Below are positions 10,977-23,012 of a stretch of DNA of 64,000 nucleotides, piece after piece; the stretch's first letter is position 1, and each line of letters opens with the position of its first letter. The notes beneath the pieces are model-generated. The model did no database searches and had not been told where the DNA came from. It saw only the letters and a list, made by a program, of their open reading frames with translations. The DNA comes from Adenophora triphylla var. japonica. Taxonomy: Eukaryota; Streptophyta; Magnoliopsida; Asterales; Campanulaceae. The stretch spans positions 124,001 to 188,000 of the forward strand of contig JAFEMH010000739.1 of NCBI GenBank assembly GCA_022495995.1, in the 5' to 3' direction. The position numbers and the translations under genes were made by a program.

Positions 10977-11424
10977 TACTCCATCTGTCTCATTACAATC
11001 TGTACACTTTTCTCATTTGGCGTCTCAATACAATTGCACTCCAAAAAAGGAAAGTTTATATTAATAAAATATTGGCCTTATCCCACACAAAAACCCACTA
11101 ATCTCTTAATTACTAATCCTAATTCAACTTAATTTTCACACACCCAATTTAATGTCACCCACCCAATTTAACTTTATCCATTCTCAAACTTATCTCTGTC
11201 TCTCTCTCTCATTCTCATTCACAAATCTCGCTTATCTCCAATTCCGCCGCTCATCATCGTAAACCCTAGATCTACAAATTCATGTCCATCTGAGATACCT
11301 TATTTCTGTCCCGATTTATTATTGAACGACGAAGTAGATCGGGGTGGTTCATCTTTGGCCGACACAGTTGTGTCGGAGACGCCACCATCCCAACTTGAGA
11401 ATAACTTGTTTCCTTGTGACGATA

Positions 11425-14321
11425 TGTGAGCACCCCAACCCGGAACCTAACACGTGTCCCGAGCTTGAGAGGCCCAACTAAGAAAACCCATCCGAAATTT
11501 TAACAACAACTTCAATAAACTATAATCTGATCAATTACATCGAAAACCCCCAAATAACCTTGTTTTACAAAAGAGTTTTCTATACAACTTTATAAAGGAG
11601 TAATACTTAATAAAGACTCCAGACAACCTACTCATATACATAACCTGACAAGTCCCAAAAGCAAAAAGTCCAAACTCTTATCCCCGGCCTCAACGGTTCA
11701 GGTCACCTGTCTCAGCACGATCTAAAACAGTAAAGGGGAAGGGGTGAGAATAAATCTCAATAAGCTATTATGAATGCAGCAAGATGCCAAACAAGATGCA
11801 ACACATAACATGGTTACACATAACACATTATTAAAGCGGTAAACACATTATGTTACCTCATTTTACCTTTTCCGTCTGAACAATATGTCGTACAACGTGG
11901 GAGTAAAACTCCGCTCTATGGTGAACTGCCCCCGTGCACATTCACCGCTTATAGGACTCATACTCCAGAGATCCATATAAGGAAAGAAAATACTTATATG
12001 ACTCTTCATTCAGAGTACCATATAATAACGCAGCTATCTGTAAGGCTTTTGGCTCAACACAGAAGCATTCCACCTAACTCCAACAAATCGCAGCCTATCT
12101 GTAAGGCTTTTGGCTCAATACGTAAGAATGCAAACCCCATCTCGTGGCGAGAGGGGGACATACATGTATAATGAATTTCAATCACTTATAGAACAAATTC
12201 ATAATTGATTGTATCCCATTATACCCCTGAACCTCATATAATATAAACACGTTCAAGCACATAATAGATACTTGAAATAAAATCCACCAAAGGGATAGGA
12301 ATATAACAACATGGTATTAAATCAATACTATAGTGCAACATTAAATATGTCTGTTTATGCATAGTACCATCAATGAATATAAATTCAAGTAAGGAAACAA
12401 TATAACCAATAAATCCACACTTGAGATAACCATGCAACCATATGATAAACATACCCACACTTGGGATAACAAGGTATCCATATAATCAATAAATTCACAC
12501 TTGGGATAACAATGCAACAATGCGATAAATACACATTTCCAACTAGCGCAATAGTGTAACCTATAGCTTCTACACTATTCAAACTAACCACCAAGGATAT
12601 GGAAGCAAGTAAGGTCACCATGTACCATAACCCATTCCTACGTAGTCATTACACAACCTTGAATAATCTTAATAAAAGTTCATGATCTAATTCCCGAGTT
12701 TGAACCACTTTGGTGAAGTTACTAATCAAGCTTATCAACCATTTTCCGGACAATATTTAAACTACTTCCACAATTCCATTTTGACCAAATAAGACATCAT
12801 GGTGTAGCCAAAGTATTCTACTTTAATCTAAGTTAAAGAGGGTTCAATTATGGTCTAGGTTGGATAGGTTTAAACAGCTCTAAAAACAGTTCAGTGTTGT
12901 CAGTGCATGGCACGACTCGTGCTCTATAGCACGACTCGTGCCATTCTAACCCCAAAATGATCAGAACGATTTACCCCCAAATCCACGAGTCGTTTCCACG
13001 AATGGGCCATGGGCACGACTCGTGCCAAGGGGCACGACTCGTGCCACAGCTAAAATCAGGCATCAGCAACAAACTTCAGCAACAACCCCAAAACCAAATA
13101 ACCAAAGCCCACTTTACTCTGTTTTGAGATCATAAAAGATTACTAACTTCATCAAACTCATACCCAACCATTCCCATCAAAATAAGATAGACCTAAGCCT
13201 CTTACTACTTAGTTATTTTACTTATTACACTACCACATTTCAAGTTTAATATTTCCACTTCAACTTAAACCATACCCTCTTACTCTTTAACAATTTCCAT
13301 TAGCATCAATAACATCCCAAAACCATTATACCCCTTAGAACAACCATTCTACTTCTATCCAATACATCCCAACACTAACCAAAACCTTTTAGTACCAAAA
13401 CTTTATTCCATTTTATCATGCAACCACTTCTTGTAAACCATTAACACCATAAACCCATTACTAACCATTTTCTTCATTTTCTAATTCTAATAAATTGGCC
13501 AAAACCCACATTCAACACCTACTCTTAAATCATTAACATCCACAATTACTTTATACCACTCTTCTTTCAACTTAGATCACCATTTTATAACCACAAGTAA
13601 TTCCACATTTACTAAATTCCTTTTTACTCAAATAACATTACCCAAAATACCAAAACCCTTTTCTTTCAACCAAATATTCAATAAAAACATAGAATGAGCA
13701 ATTATTAGAAGGAAGTCATAATAACTTACCAAATTGATGTGAAACGGAATATTTATTTTTCGGGCTTGATGCGCTCCCCTCGCCGCCACGAACAAGAATG
13801 TACAAACGGATCGTCAAATGGAAGGGAATTGAATTTATTATGAATTTTGGAAGGAAAGAGCTAGGGGTGGATTTCCATGGGGGAAAAGTGAGGAGGTTGA
13901 AGAAGATGATGGGTAATGGGGAGGTTAAATGAAGGAGGTGATGGGAAAAAGGGAGAGGCATGGCCTCCCTTGACTAACTTAATTGAAATCTATCCCCTAT
14001 ACTCAATTAGGTCCCCCAAGATTCAAAGGATACAACTAACCCCTCTACTTCCAAATCTTTACACAACAAACCTTGATCATATATAATATTTTATTTATTC
14101 TCAATTATTATAACTTCACCACAACACTTTAAATTTATTCTATTTAGACCCTTTATCATTAAAGTTAATTCATTTTCATCCTTAATTCACATATGTTATC
14201 AAAGTATAAAAATGACACCAAAATTCAACTAGTAGTACAAAATAAATAATTGAGATACTACAATCCTAACCCCACGTGCTCAACACGTGCTAAAAGGGTG
14301 CCTATGGTTAGGATCGTTACA
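11425..14321 (-). repeat. 3' LTR of the gag-only retrotransposon (2,897 bp)
   Basis: Nearly identical to 17296-20294 but about 100 bp shorter, the missing part lying after plus-strand position about 11500. It contains tandem 'cacttgggataac' repeats (about 12418-12530), a duplicated 'ctgtaaggcttttggctcaa' phrase (about 12038-12120) and four copies of a GCACGACTCGTGC palindrome (12907-13054). An 81-codon open frame at 13961-13716 exists in both LTRs and is probably chance. Confidence 0.88.
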
Positions 14322-14341
14322 CTCACTCCCCCTTAAAGAAA
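14322..14341 (-). other. Polypurine tract of the LTR retrotransposon
   Basis: On the minus strand the sequence TTTCTTTAAGGGGGAGTGAG immediately precedes the LTR start TGTAACG. This is the expected plus-strand priming site and it fixes the element's orientation. Confidence 0.75.
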
Positions 14342-16120
14342 ATTCGCCCCGAATTTTAAACTTACTTACCTTAATGATCAAATAAAGAAGGTGACCTTCC
14401 ACGCATTTCAAATTACACTATCAAATAGTTTCCTCAATGGCATGATTCTTCTGTACATCTCACAACCCGGATACTCTAGAATTTTAATTCCGGACTTGCG
14501 ATTCTAATAACTCTCAATGGTTATCCCTCATAAGTCAAATCCGGTTAATCATCATTAATTGAAGAACTCCATACAAACGAGGGATCATGCAAATGATTTT
14601 TCCATACCAAGCTTCATACAGTACCAATTCAATGTTAAACTAAAAACTACTATTATACGCAAACTCGCTAAGGTTAATTAAACTTCTCAAGTTGAAAGGA
14701 AATCCATCACACAACACACAACCTATTCTCCAAGAATCTGGATAGTCTTCCTCTGAAACTGGTCTTCTAATCTCTTGCAAAAACGGTACACACATTCTGA
14801 GTTGAGGATAAAGTTTTCATCCTAATTCAGTACAAAATCCTGGGTCTTCCCATCTTGAAACTATCTGATAATCCTCTTCCTTTCGAGTAACTAAATTATT
14901 CAAACTCTTAGGATCGGTAACAAATCTCGAATGGAGCTTCAAAAAGATAAGGTTCCCACTTAAATAACGCAAAATAATTGCAGCCACTTTCGAATAGAGG
15001 ATAGGAAAATTCCGCTTTATCTAAGTTAACTTCCTCGAAACGTACGTTATCATTTTCCCATTTTGTATAATATTACAACCTAACCTTCCCATAATACGCA
15101 CTTAAAATTCACGAAGTCCTCATATCTACTAGGTAAGGTAAGGATCGGATCTATAGTCAATCTATTCTCCATCTCTACCAATATGATTCGCCCTTTTTAC
15201 ATCTCACACCATTAGTATATCCTTCTGAGTTAACTAAATCAACGATTTCACAATTCTTAAGAATCCTTTGATAATCCTTCGGTAGCACTTGCCAACCCAA
15301 AAGATCAAGGAATCACTCTTCATAAGATCCATGGTAACATCCAAGCTTAAGACTATAGAACCCAAAATTTGAAATCTTCTCGAGCCAACTCACACTAGCT
15401 AAACTTTGCATACAATTATTTCTCACAAAGGATCATTAACCCAACTCGCAAATGATTTCATGATCTTCCCGAAACTTTAATTAAACATAGAAGTCATCAA
15501 TCATAATTGCCATAAATCCATCAAAATAAGGATTAAATTCTGCTTAACATACCCAGAACCAACACATGAGATACTCCGATGGAAGCACATTTACCATCTA
15601 CTCACAACTAGCACATAAAATTTTTAGAAGGACTTCTTATGCAAGTCTAACACGTACCACCAAATACCTTTCACACTTTTAACCAAAATTTCCACCTTTA
15701 ATGCCTATATATAACAAGAATACCACATAAAAGTTTATCTATCTCAAATACCAATATAAGCAAATTAGGCATAGAAAAGGAAACTCACTTCTTATGATAG
15801 TCTACCAGTGCACAACAACTACTTACTCATCCAGGTCAAGTATATCTCAAAATCGCAAATTGGAATTCATACCAAATCAACTGGCAATACATGCCCAGCT
15901 ATAACCACATCACCATCGTGGTAAATCAAAGGGGATTCGAGGTACTCTCTCATAAGAGCAGAAACCTCTATCACATAAAACAATCTCAAGCAATGTATGC
16001 CACATAGAAGCAAAATGCGATATCAAACATAAATGATATGAAACAGGATTTATAAAATATGACCCCTAACTTCTGAGACAGGTAATAAACCTCTAGTGAC
16101 CTCTGAGGGAGCTATCTCTC
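14342..16120 (-). other. Non-coding interior where pol would be expected
   Basis: No open frame longer than about 60 codons and no recognisable reverse transcriptase, RNase H or integrase motif is seen on either strand. The region either never held pol or has been replaced. Confidence 0.55.
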
Positions 16121-16145
16121 CTAGACTCGAAACACATACTCAACC

Positions 16146-17236
16146 TTAGACCTTCCTTTTTGGTTTCCCTTCATTATCTCTTTTGGTACCACCTCTTTGT
16201 TGTCCACCCAGCTGACCGCTGCTTGAAGCTCGTCCCCGCTGCAACCTTGGGAAATATCTCCTAAAGTGTCCCATATATCCACACATAATACACCTGCCTT
16301 GCTTACTCCAACACTGATCTTCGATATGTCCAATCCTCTTGCAAAATTTACAAATCATCCCATACTGTCTGGATATTGGCCTAGACGAAGAAGCTACAAC
16401 AAGCTCCCTTCGCAAACTCCCTAAAGTTGAAGCCCTTGGTTTTTCTCTGGTGATTTTGGATCCTTGTCCTAGATACTTTGGTTTATTCCTAACCCCACTT
16501 CCGGATCTTTCACGATTTTTATGAATGTCATTTTCGATCTTATATTCTATCTATGGCTGTCTGATAATTGGTGAAGTTATCAATCAATAATTTCTTCCTA
16601 AACTCAACCCTTAAACCATTTACAAACCTATGAACTCTTCTCGCTTCATGTGATACCAAATGAGGGCAACACCGAGCCAATTCCTCAAACCGGACTGAAT
16701 ACTGATCCACCGTCATGTTCCTTTGTTCTAGTCTCAAGAATTCAATCTCCTTCTTGTCCCTTGTAACCATCGAAATGAAATAATCCTCAAACTGTTGGGT
16801 GAAATTATCCCAAGTCTAGGGCGTATGATCCCGCTCCCAACTTCCCTTCAAAATCTGCCACCACTGATCAGGTGGACCTTCAAGTTTGAAAACGGCATAT
16901 CTAACTTTCTCTTCGTTGGGACTTTCCATAACCTCAAAGATCTTGTTCATTTCCTCATTTTTCTGCCTTTAACGGATCCGGATCTCCATTAAAGCTCGAT
17001 GGATTCATCTTCACAAACCTTTCCAATTCATCACTTTGACATCCTTCAGGTTGATTCAGAGCTGATCCCTGAGTTTCCATATTCTGTACAAACATCCTGA
17101 ATAAATTTATCATCTCTTCATTCTTAATTCCACCTGTCCCCATATTTCCTTCATTTTCTAGAACCTTTCGCTGGTCATCATTGCTTCCGGCCATTAGAAC
17201 AAACTCCTGCATTAAACACTCGGCGTCAATTACCAC
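16146..17236 (-). pseudogene. Decayed retrotransposon gag
   Basis: Three frame-shifted blocks in order: 17236-16955 (start near MAGSNDDQRK, ends FVKMNPSSFNGDPDPLKAEK, the usual beginning of the gypsy gag capsid region); 16770-16540 (EIEFLRLEQRNMTVDQYSV, RFEELARCCPHL, retrotransposon gag domain); 16415-16146 with zinc knuckles. The first knuckle CKFCKRIGHIEDQC has the full CCHC pattern; the second (CIMCGYMGHFRRYF) has lost the final Cys. Family role: nucleocapsid and packaging of element RNA. At least two frameshifts make it non-functional as it stands. Confidence 0.85.
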
Positions 17237-17277
17237 ACACTCCCTCTTAGTTTAGACATCTACCCTTGACCTCTAAA

Positions 17278-17295
17278 CTAAGCTTTGATACTAAC
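17278..17295 (-). other. Primer-binding site of the LTR retrotransposon
   Basis: Directly after the 5' LTR on the minus strand the sequence GTTAGTATCAAAGCTTAG resembles the TGGTATCAGAGC-type site complementary to the 3' end of initiator tRNA-Met, with a few substitutions. Confidence 0.65.
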
Positions 17296-20294
17296 TGTGA
17301 GCACCCCAACCCGGAACCTAACACGTGTCCCGAGCTTGAGAGGCCCAACTAAGAAAACCCATCCGAAATTTTAAAAACTTTTACTTCACCTTAAAAGAAA
17401 ACCAATTCTCAAACTTCCAAAATAACATCAACTGATAATATATCCACTAGGAGGAATTTCAACAACAACTTCAATAAACTATAATCTGATCAATTACATC
17501 GAAAATCCCCAAATAACCTTGTTTTACAAAAGAGTTTTCTATACAACTTTATAAAGGAGTAATACTTAATAAAGACTCCAGACAACCTACTCATATACAT
17601 AACCTGACAAGTCCCAAAAGCAAAAAGTCCAAACTCTTATCCCCGGCCTCAACAGTTCAGGACACCTGTCTCAGCACGATCTAAAACAGTAAAGGGGAAG
17701 GGGTGAGAATAAATCTCAATAAGCTATTATGAATGCAGCAAGATGCCAAACAAGATGCAACACATAGCATGGTTACACATAACACATTATTAAAGCGGTA
17801 AACACCTGACGTTACCTCATTTTACCTTTCCCGTCTGAACAATATATCGTACAACGTGGGAGTAAAACTCCGCTCTTTGGTGAACTGCCCCTGTGCACAT
17901 TCATCGCTCATAGGACTCATACTCCAGAGATCCATATAAGGAAAGAAAATACTTATATGACTTTTCATTCAGAGTGCCATATAATAACGCAGCTATCTGT
18001 AAGGCTTTTGGCTCAACACAGAAGCATTCCACCTAACTCCAACAAATCGCAGCTATTTGTAAGGCTTTTGGCTCAATACAGAAGCATGCAAACCCCATTT
18101 GTGGCCACAGAGGGGACATTCATAGGTATAATGAATTTCAATCACTTATAGAACAAATCCATAATTGATTGTATCCCATTATACCCCTGAACCTCATATA
18201 ATATAAACACATTCAAGCACATAATAGATACTTGAAATAAAATCCACCAAAGGGATAGGAATATAACAACATGGTAATGTATACTCATGTTAAATCAATA
18301 CTATAGTGCAACATTCATGTAATACAATATGCCCAGTACCATCAATGAATATAAATTCAAGTAAGGTAACAATATAACCAATAATTCCACACTTGGGATA
18401 ACCATGCAACCATATGATAAAAATACCCACACTTGGGATAACAAGGTATCAATATAATCAATAAATCCACACTTGCGATAACAATGCAACAATGCGATAA
18501 ATACACATTTCTAACTAGCGCAATAGTGTAACCTATAGCTTCTACACTATTCAAACTAACCACCAAGGATATGGAAGCAAGTAAGGTCACCATGTACCAT
18601 AACCCATTCCTACGTAGTCATTACACAACCTTGAATAATCTTAATAAAAGTTCATGATCTAATTCCCGAGTTTGAACCACTTTGGTGAAGTTACTAATCA
18701 AGATTATCAACCATTTTCCGAACAATATTTAAACTACTTCCACAATTACATTTTGACCAAATAAGACATCATGGTGTAGCCAAAGTATTCTACTTTAATC
18801 TAAGTTAAAGAGGGTTCAATTATGGTCTAGGTTGGATAGGTTTAAACAGCTCTAAAAACAGTTCAGTGTTGTCAGTGCATGGCACGACTCGTGCTCTATA
18901 GCACGACTCGTGCCATTCTAGCCCCAAAATGATCAGAACGATTTACCCCCAAATCCACGAGTCGTTTCCACGAATGGGCCATGGGCACGACTCGTGCCAA
19001 GGGGCACGACTCGTGCCACGGCCAAAATCAGGCATCAGCAACAGACTTCAGCAACAACCCCAAAACCAAATAACCAAAGCCCACTTTACTCTGTTTTGAG
19101 ATCATAAAAGATTACTAACTTCATCAAACTCATACCCAACCATTCCCATCAAAATAAGATAGACCTAAGCCTCTTACTACTTAGTTATTTTACTTATTAC
19201 ACTACCACATTTCAAGTTTAATATTCCCACTTCAACTTAAACCATACCCTCTTACTCTTTAACAATTTTCATTAGCATCAATAACATTCCAAAACCATTA
19301 TACCCCTTAGAACAACCATTCTACTTCTATCCAATACATCCCAACACTAACCAAAACCTTTTAGTACCAAAACTTTATTCCATTTTATCATGCAACCACT
19401 TCTTGTAAACCATTAACACCATAAACCCATTACTAACCATTTTCTTCACTTTCTAATTCTAATAAATTGGCCAAAACCCACATTCAACACCTACTCTTAA
19501 AGCATTAACATCCACAATTACTTTATACCACTCTTCTTTCAACTTAGATCACCATTTTATAACCACAAGTAATTCCACATTTACTAAAATCCTTTTTACT
19601 CAAATAACATTACCCAAAATACTAAAACCCTTTTCTTTCAACCAAATATTCAATAAAAACATAAAATGAGCAATTATTAGAAGGAAGTCATAATAACTTA
19701 CCAAATTGATATGAAACAGAATATTTATTTTTCGGGCTTGATGCGCTCCCCTCGCCGCCACGAACAAGAATGTACAAACGGATCGTCAAATGGAAGGGAA
19801 TTGAATTTATTATGAATTTTGGAAGGAAAGAGCTAGGGGTGGATTTCCATGGGGGAAAAGTGAGGAGGTTGAAGAAGATGATGGGGAATGGGGAGGTTAA
19901 ATGAAGGAGGTGATGGGAAAGAGGGAGAGGCATGGCCTCCCTTGACTAACTTAATTGAAATCTATCCCCTATACTCAATTAGGTCCCCCCAAGATCCAAA
20001 GGATACAACTAACCCCTCTACTCCCAAATCTTTACACAACAAACCTTGACCACATATAATATTTTATTTATTCTCAATTATTATAACTTCACCACAATAC
20101 TTTATATTTATTCTATTTAGACCCTTTATCATTAAAGTTAATTCATTTTCATCCTTAATTCACATATGTTATCAAAGTATAAAAATGACACCAAAATTCA
20201 ACTAGTAGTACAAAATGAATAATTGAGATACTACAATCCTAACCCCACGTGCTCAACACGTGCTAAAAGGGTGCCTAGGGTTAGGGTCGTTACA
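17296..20294 (-). repeat. 5' LTR of the gag-only retrotransposon (2,999 bp)
   Basis: Direct repeat of 11425-14321 with scattered single-base differences. It retains about 100 bp (roughly 17371-17467) missing from the other LTR. The four-copy GCACGACTCGTGC palindrome set is at about 18880-19018. Confidence 0.88.
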
Positions 20295-20601
20295 CGGTAG
20301 GCATTTGTTGCTTGATTCTTCGCCGCCGCTGTCGTCCGTCTCTAAGTCTTTGGCCGACATTTTCGTGCTGGAGACAGTTTTGACCGACGAATTGGTGCCG
20401 AAAACTTTATCAAAATCGGAGTACGTGGCCTTTGAGAAGGAATACGAGGAACGCATCGGTTGGCATTCAAAGAACAAATTTTCTTTGGTGAAGGATTACA
20501 AAATTGACAGGTCCAACTCATCTCCTGAATACTCGTATGAAGTTTTGTTATTCATCCACTTAATTAAGCCAGACTCAGAAGAAAGTGATGATGATACCTA
20601 G

Positions 20602-21218
20602 TAATGTGAAGGTCATTTCTTTACTTCTTCCTTATTTTATGTTCATTTTGATGTTGGGAGTTTCTAAGAATACAATTAGGCTTTTGAAACAATTATATTG
20701 TGTGTGAAATGATGAATTTGTGTTCTTATTTAACATCATGTGATGAAAATATAGTCTATCTTGTATCTGAATTGGTGAGCTGGTAGTTTGTTAACTAGTG
20801 TGTGATTTTTTCATATCTTTATGATGATTAATTTCTGAGAGATTTCAGTGACGATTTATTTCTGAGAGAAATCTTGGCAAACATGGCTCTATTAATTTTT
20901 GAGAGATCTCAGTGATGATTTTTTTCCGAGAGAAATCTTGGCAAACATGGCTCTCTGAGAGTAACAATTTCCATTAACCAAAAGGAATTTTTTTTCCATT
21001 TTAAAGGCTTACAAAAGTTTTGCCATTCTAAAGGCATACAAAAGTTTTGCTATTTTAAGGCTTACAAAAGTTTTGGCATACAGAAATTCATACCTAGTTT
21101 AAATCTGCCAACATGCCTTCTAGTCCATTTGCCTGCCCATGTTCCATTAGATACCAAATACTTTCCCTCACCAGTTGTGGTTGTACATATTGGTCATTTG
21201 GAAGCAGCCCCAATCTTT
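20602..21218. other. MLE interior between passenger ORF and transposase
   Basis: The region holds the probable 3' UTRs of the two convergent MLE genes and a tandem repeat of about 72 bp (20832-20966, 'gagagaaatcttggcaaaca' phrase twice). At 21004-21080 an 'aaaggcttacaaaagttttg' phrase recurs three times. Confidence 0.5.
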
Positions 21219-22568
21219 CTAGTGCATCTTTTCCATCGTGTGGAAGTGTGGGTAGTTGTTTTTGATTTTGATAATGGTACTTTGCAAGCTTATAAAAATC
21301 TTGTTCAATGTGCTTTGTTCGAGACTTGCAAATGAGTTATGAACTGCTAGGACCAACTCGTCAACTTTTCTTGCGTCAGAAGTTCTCTTGAGTATATCAA
21401 TGGACCTAAACCAGCCCAAGTCATTTATATTGATATCAGGGGACTTTGGAGGCTGGAATGCTATGCTTATGTTGAAACCATCAGCAGTTGTTGCTGCTCT
21501 GAATTCATCATCATCAATGCGAATATGAGGGGGAGCATTGTCCCATTGAATGACAATATCCTTGCTTTCATTTTCTGGCCACTTTCCTTTGATTGCAGGG
21601 ATAATTTGCAATCAAGCATCAATTGAGTAGATTGGTCTATTTACAGCACATATGAACATACCTTTTGTAACTTGCCTGTTGATTCCATCAAGTGGTTTTG
21701 TGACCATTGTTCCAGCTGGTCTGTTTTGACTGTTTTGAATTGAAAAACATGAAATTTTTTTTAAAGAAGCTTACATGGTTGAGCATCATGGCTTTTGCAA
21801 CTTTCCTGTTGATTCCATCAAGTGGTTTTGTGACCATTGTTCCAAGCTGATCCTGTTTATTTGTTTCTTTTTGCTGGGGCTATTTTGGTAAATGGCCACA
21901 CTCCAATCTTTCTGTCAAACACTAAATCTCCATTAATTGAGTAGATTGGTCGACTTACAACACATATGAACATAACTTATGGAACATATATTTTACTTTG
22001 GCATGATCTATGTGGTTCTTCTTCTCCAGGACACATGTAGTACCTAGTTGTACATTCTGTCATTTGAAACCATTTTTCATCAACATGTACTACATGTGTC
22101 ATGGGTTTGAACTTTGGTTTATTTGTTTCTCTGTCAAATGTTAGTGCATCAACACTAAATTTGAGCCTTGCTAGTTCATTTGAAAAGTTTAAAGCTGGCT
22201 TATTGGCATTTGTGTGGGATCTGATCTCACCATCTTTTTTCCACCTCCCTATTGTGCTTTTACTAACTCCCAATTCATGTGCTAAATTCCTTATTGTATT
22301 TCTTTTTGAAAAGGGAATTGCCTTCATATTATCAACATCTAATTGAACTCTCTTACCTCTTTCATTTGTTTTTTGGTTTGTTAAACAAACAAGAACTCCA
22401 AGTGATTGTTGCTTTGACTTGAGCCCAAGTGACCAAAACTGTTCTCTTGCTAACTCCAAACTTTGTAGAAGCTTTTGTAGCCAAGCCTCTTGGAAAAACT
22501 CCATCTTGAGCAGAGAATAATAGAAAGTGGGCCAGCAAATTCCTTTCTTCCTTGGTCAAGTTTTTCAT
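21219..22568 (-). pseudogene. Mariner-like transposase pseudogene (DD39D)
   Basis: From 22568 leftwards: an N-terminal helix-turn-helix region (MKNLTKEERNLLAHFLLFSA; FGVSKRTV), a second helix-turn-helix (LAHELGVSKSTIGRWKKDGE), then the catalytic core with VVHVDEKWFQMTE (first Asp), VIQWDNAPPH (second Asp) and SPDININDLGWFRSID (third Asp). There are 39 residues between the second and third Asp, the spacing diagnostic of plant mariner-like transposases. A frameshift occurs around 22370-22500, and the middle (21610-21980) is scrambled by a partial internal duplication, so it is inactive. It would bind the element's TIRs and cut at TA sites if whole. Confidence 0.9.
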
Positions 22569-23012
22569 TTTTGTAGAAGGTTTATGAAGAAATGGTGTTA
22601 TGGGTTTATTTTCAAACTTTTGATTTCAAATTTTGGATGAAATGAATGCAGACTTCTACTAATAGGCTGTCTTAAATAAATTAGGAAGAAAGAAATTGAA
22701 GCAAAAATGTAATTTGAATTTTTGGGCTCTAATTTTTAACTTTTCAGATTTAACTTGGTTTGTAATTGTAATTACTCTTATTAATGTTAATATTTGGATT
22801 GTGACTATTTTTTTTTTTTACAGTAAGTAATTCAGTGGTATTAAGGAAAATTCAAAATTTGGAGGGAAGGATTAGGGAGATTTGACTGAAAGACAAATCT
22901 CTGTTAATCCTTACTAATCCCTCCCACTTTGTGTATTATTTATTAAAATATTATATTTTTTAATTCGCGTGCAAACAGTAATTGTGCGGATTGTAGCGGG
23001 ACGGAGGGAGTA

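Larger units (their letters stand above)
11425..20294 (-). mobile_element. Gag-only LTR retrotransposon (Ty3/gypsy-type, non-autonomous), 8.87 kb
   Basis: Two long direct repeats flank a 2,974-bp interior. Orientation is minus: LTR starts TGTAACG and ends GTGCTCACA. A primer-binding site lies at 17278-17295 and a polypurine tract at 14322-14341. Target duplications are CGATA (11420-11424) and CGGTA (20295-20299), one mismatch apart. The interior codes only for a decayed gag; no protease, reverse transcriptase, RNase H or integrase motif is visible. This fits the TR-GAG type of non-autonomous element, which depends on enzymes from relatives. Confidence 0.88.
11227..20601 (+). pseudogene. Non-transposase passenger ORF of the MLE, split by the LTR retrotransposon
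   Basis: The 5' part (about 11290-11424) reads openly through a segment containing SLADTVVSETPPSQL. The 3' part (20300-20601) continues in the same frame once the retrotransposon and one target copy are removed; it contains a related SLADIFVLETVLTDEL, then YVAFEKEYEERIGWHSKNKF and an acidic tail DSEESDDDT before TAG. An ATG at about 11281 is out of frame by one nucleotide with the open stretch, so the start is damaged or lies elsewhere. The protein family is not recognised. It is encoded opposite to the transposase. Function unknown; it may be a captured host gene or an MLE accessory protein. Confidence 0.5.
10977..23012 (-). mobile_element. Mariner-like element (plant MLE) with nested LTR retrotransposon
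   Basis: The right end reads GGGACGGAGGGAGTA (22998-23012); its inverted partner at 10977 is TACTCCATCTGTCTC, decayed but alignable over about 30 bp including TACAATC. Between them are a DD39D mariner transposase pseudogene on the minus strand (22568-21219), a separate plus-strand ORF, and an 8,870-bp LTR retrotransposon (11425-20294). Removing the retrotransposon and one 5-bp target copy leaves about 3.16 kb, a normal size for a plant MLE. This is the family that mobilises Stowaway MITEs, many of which are in this window. Confidence 0.8.

Noticed and set aside
13716..13961. 81-codon ORF present in both LTRs (second at 19688-19933)
   Set aside because: Proline/leucine-rich, without recognised domain; it recurs only because the LTRs are copies.
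20260..20299. Start of the 113-codon ORF at 20260
   Set aside because: Its first codons are LTR sequence; only the part from 20300 belongs to the passenger ORF.
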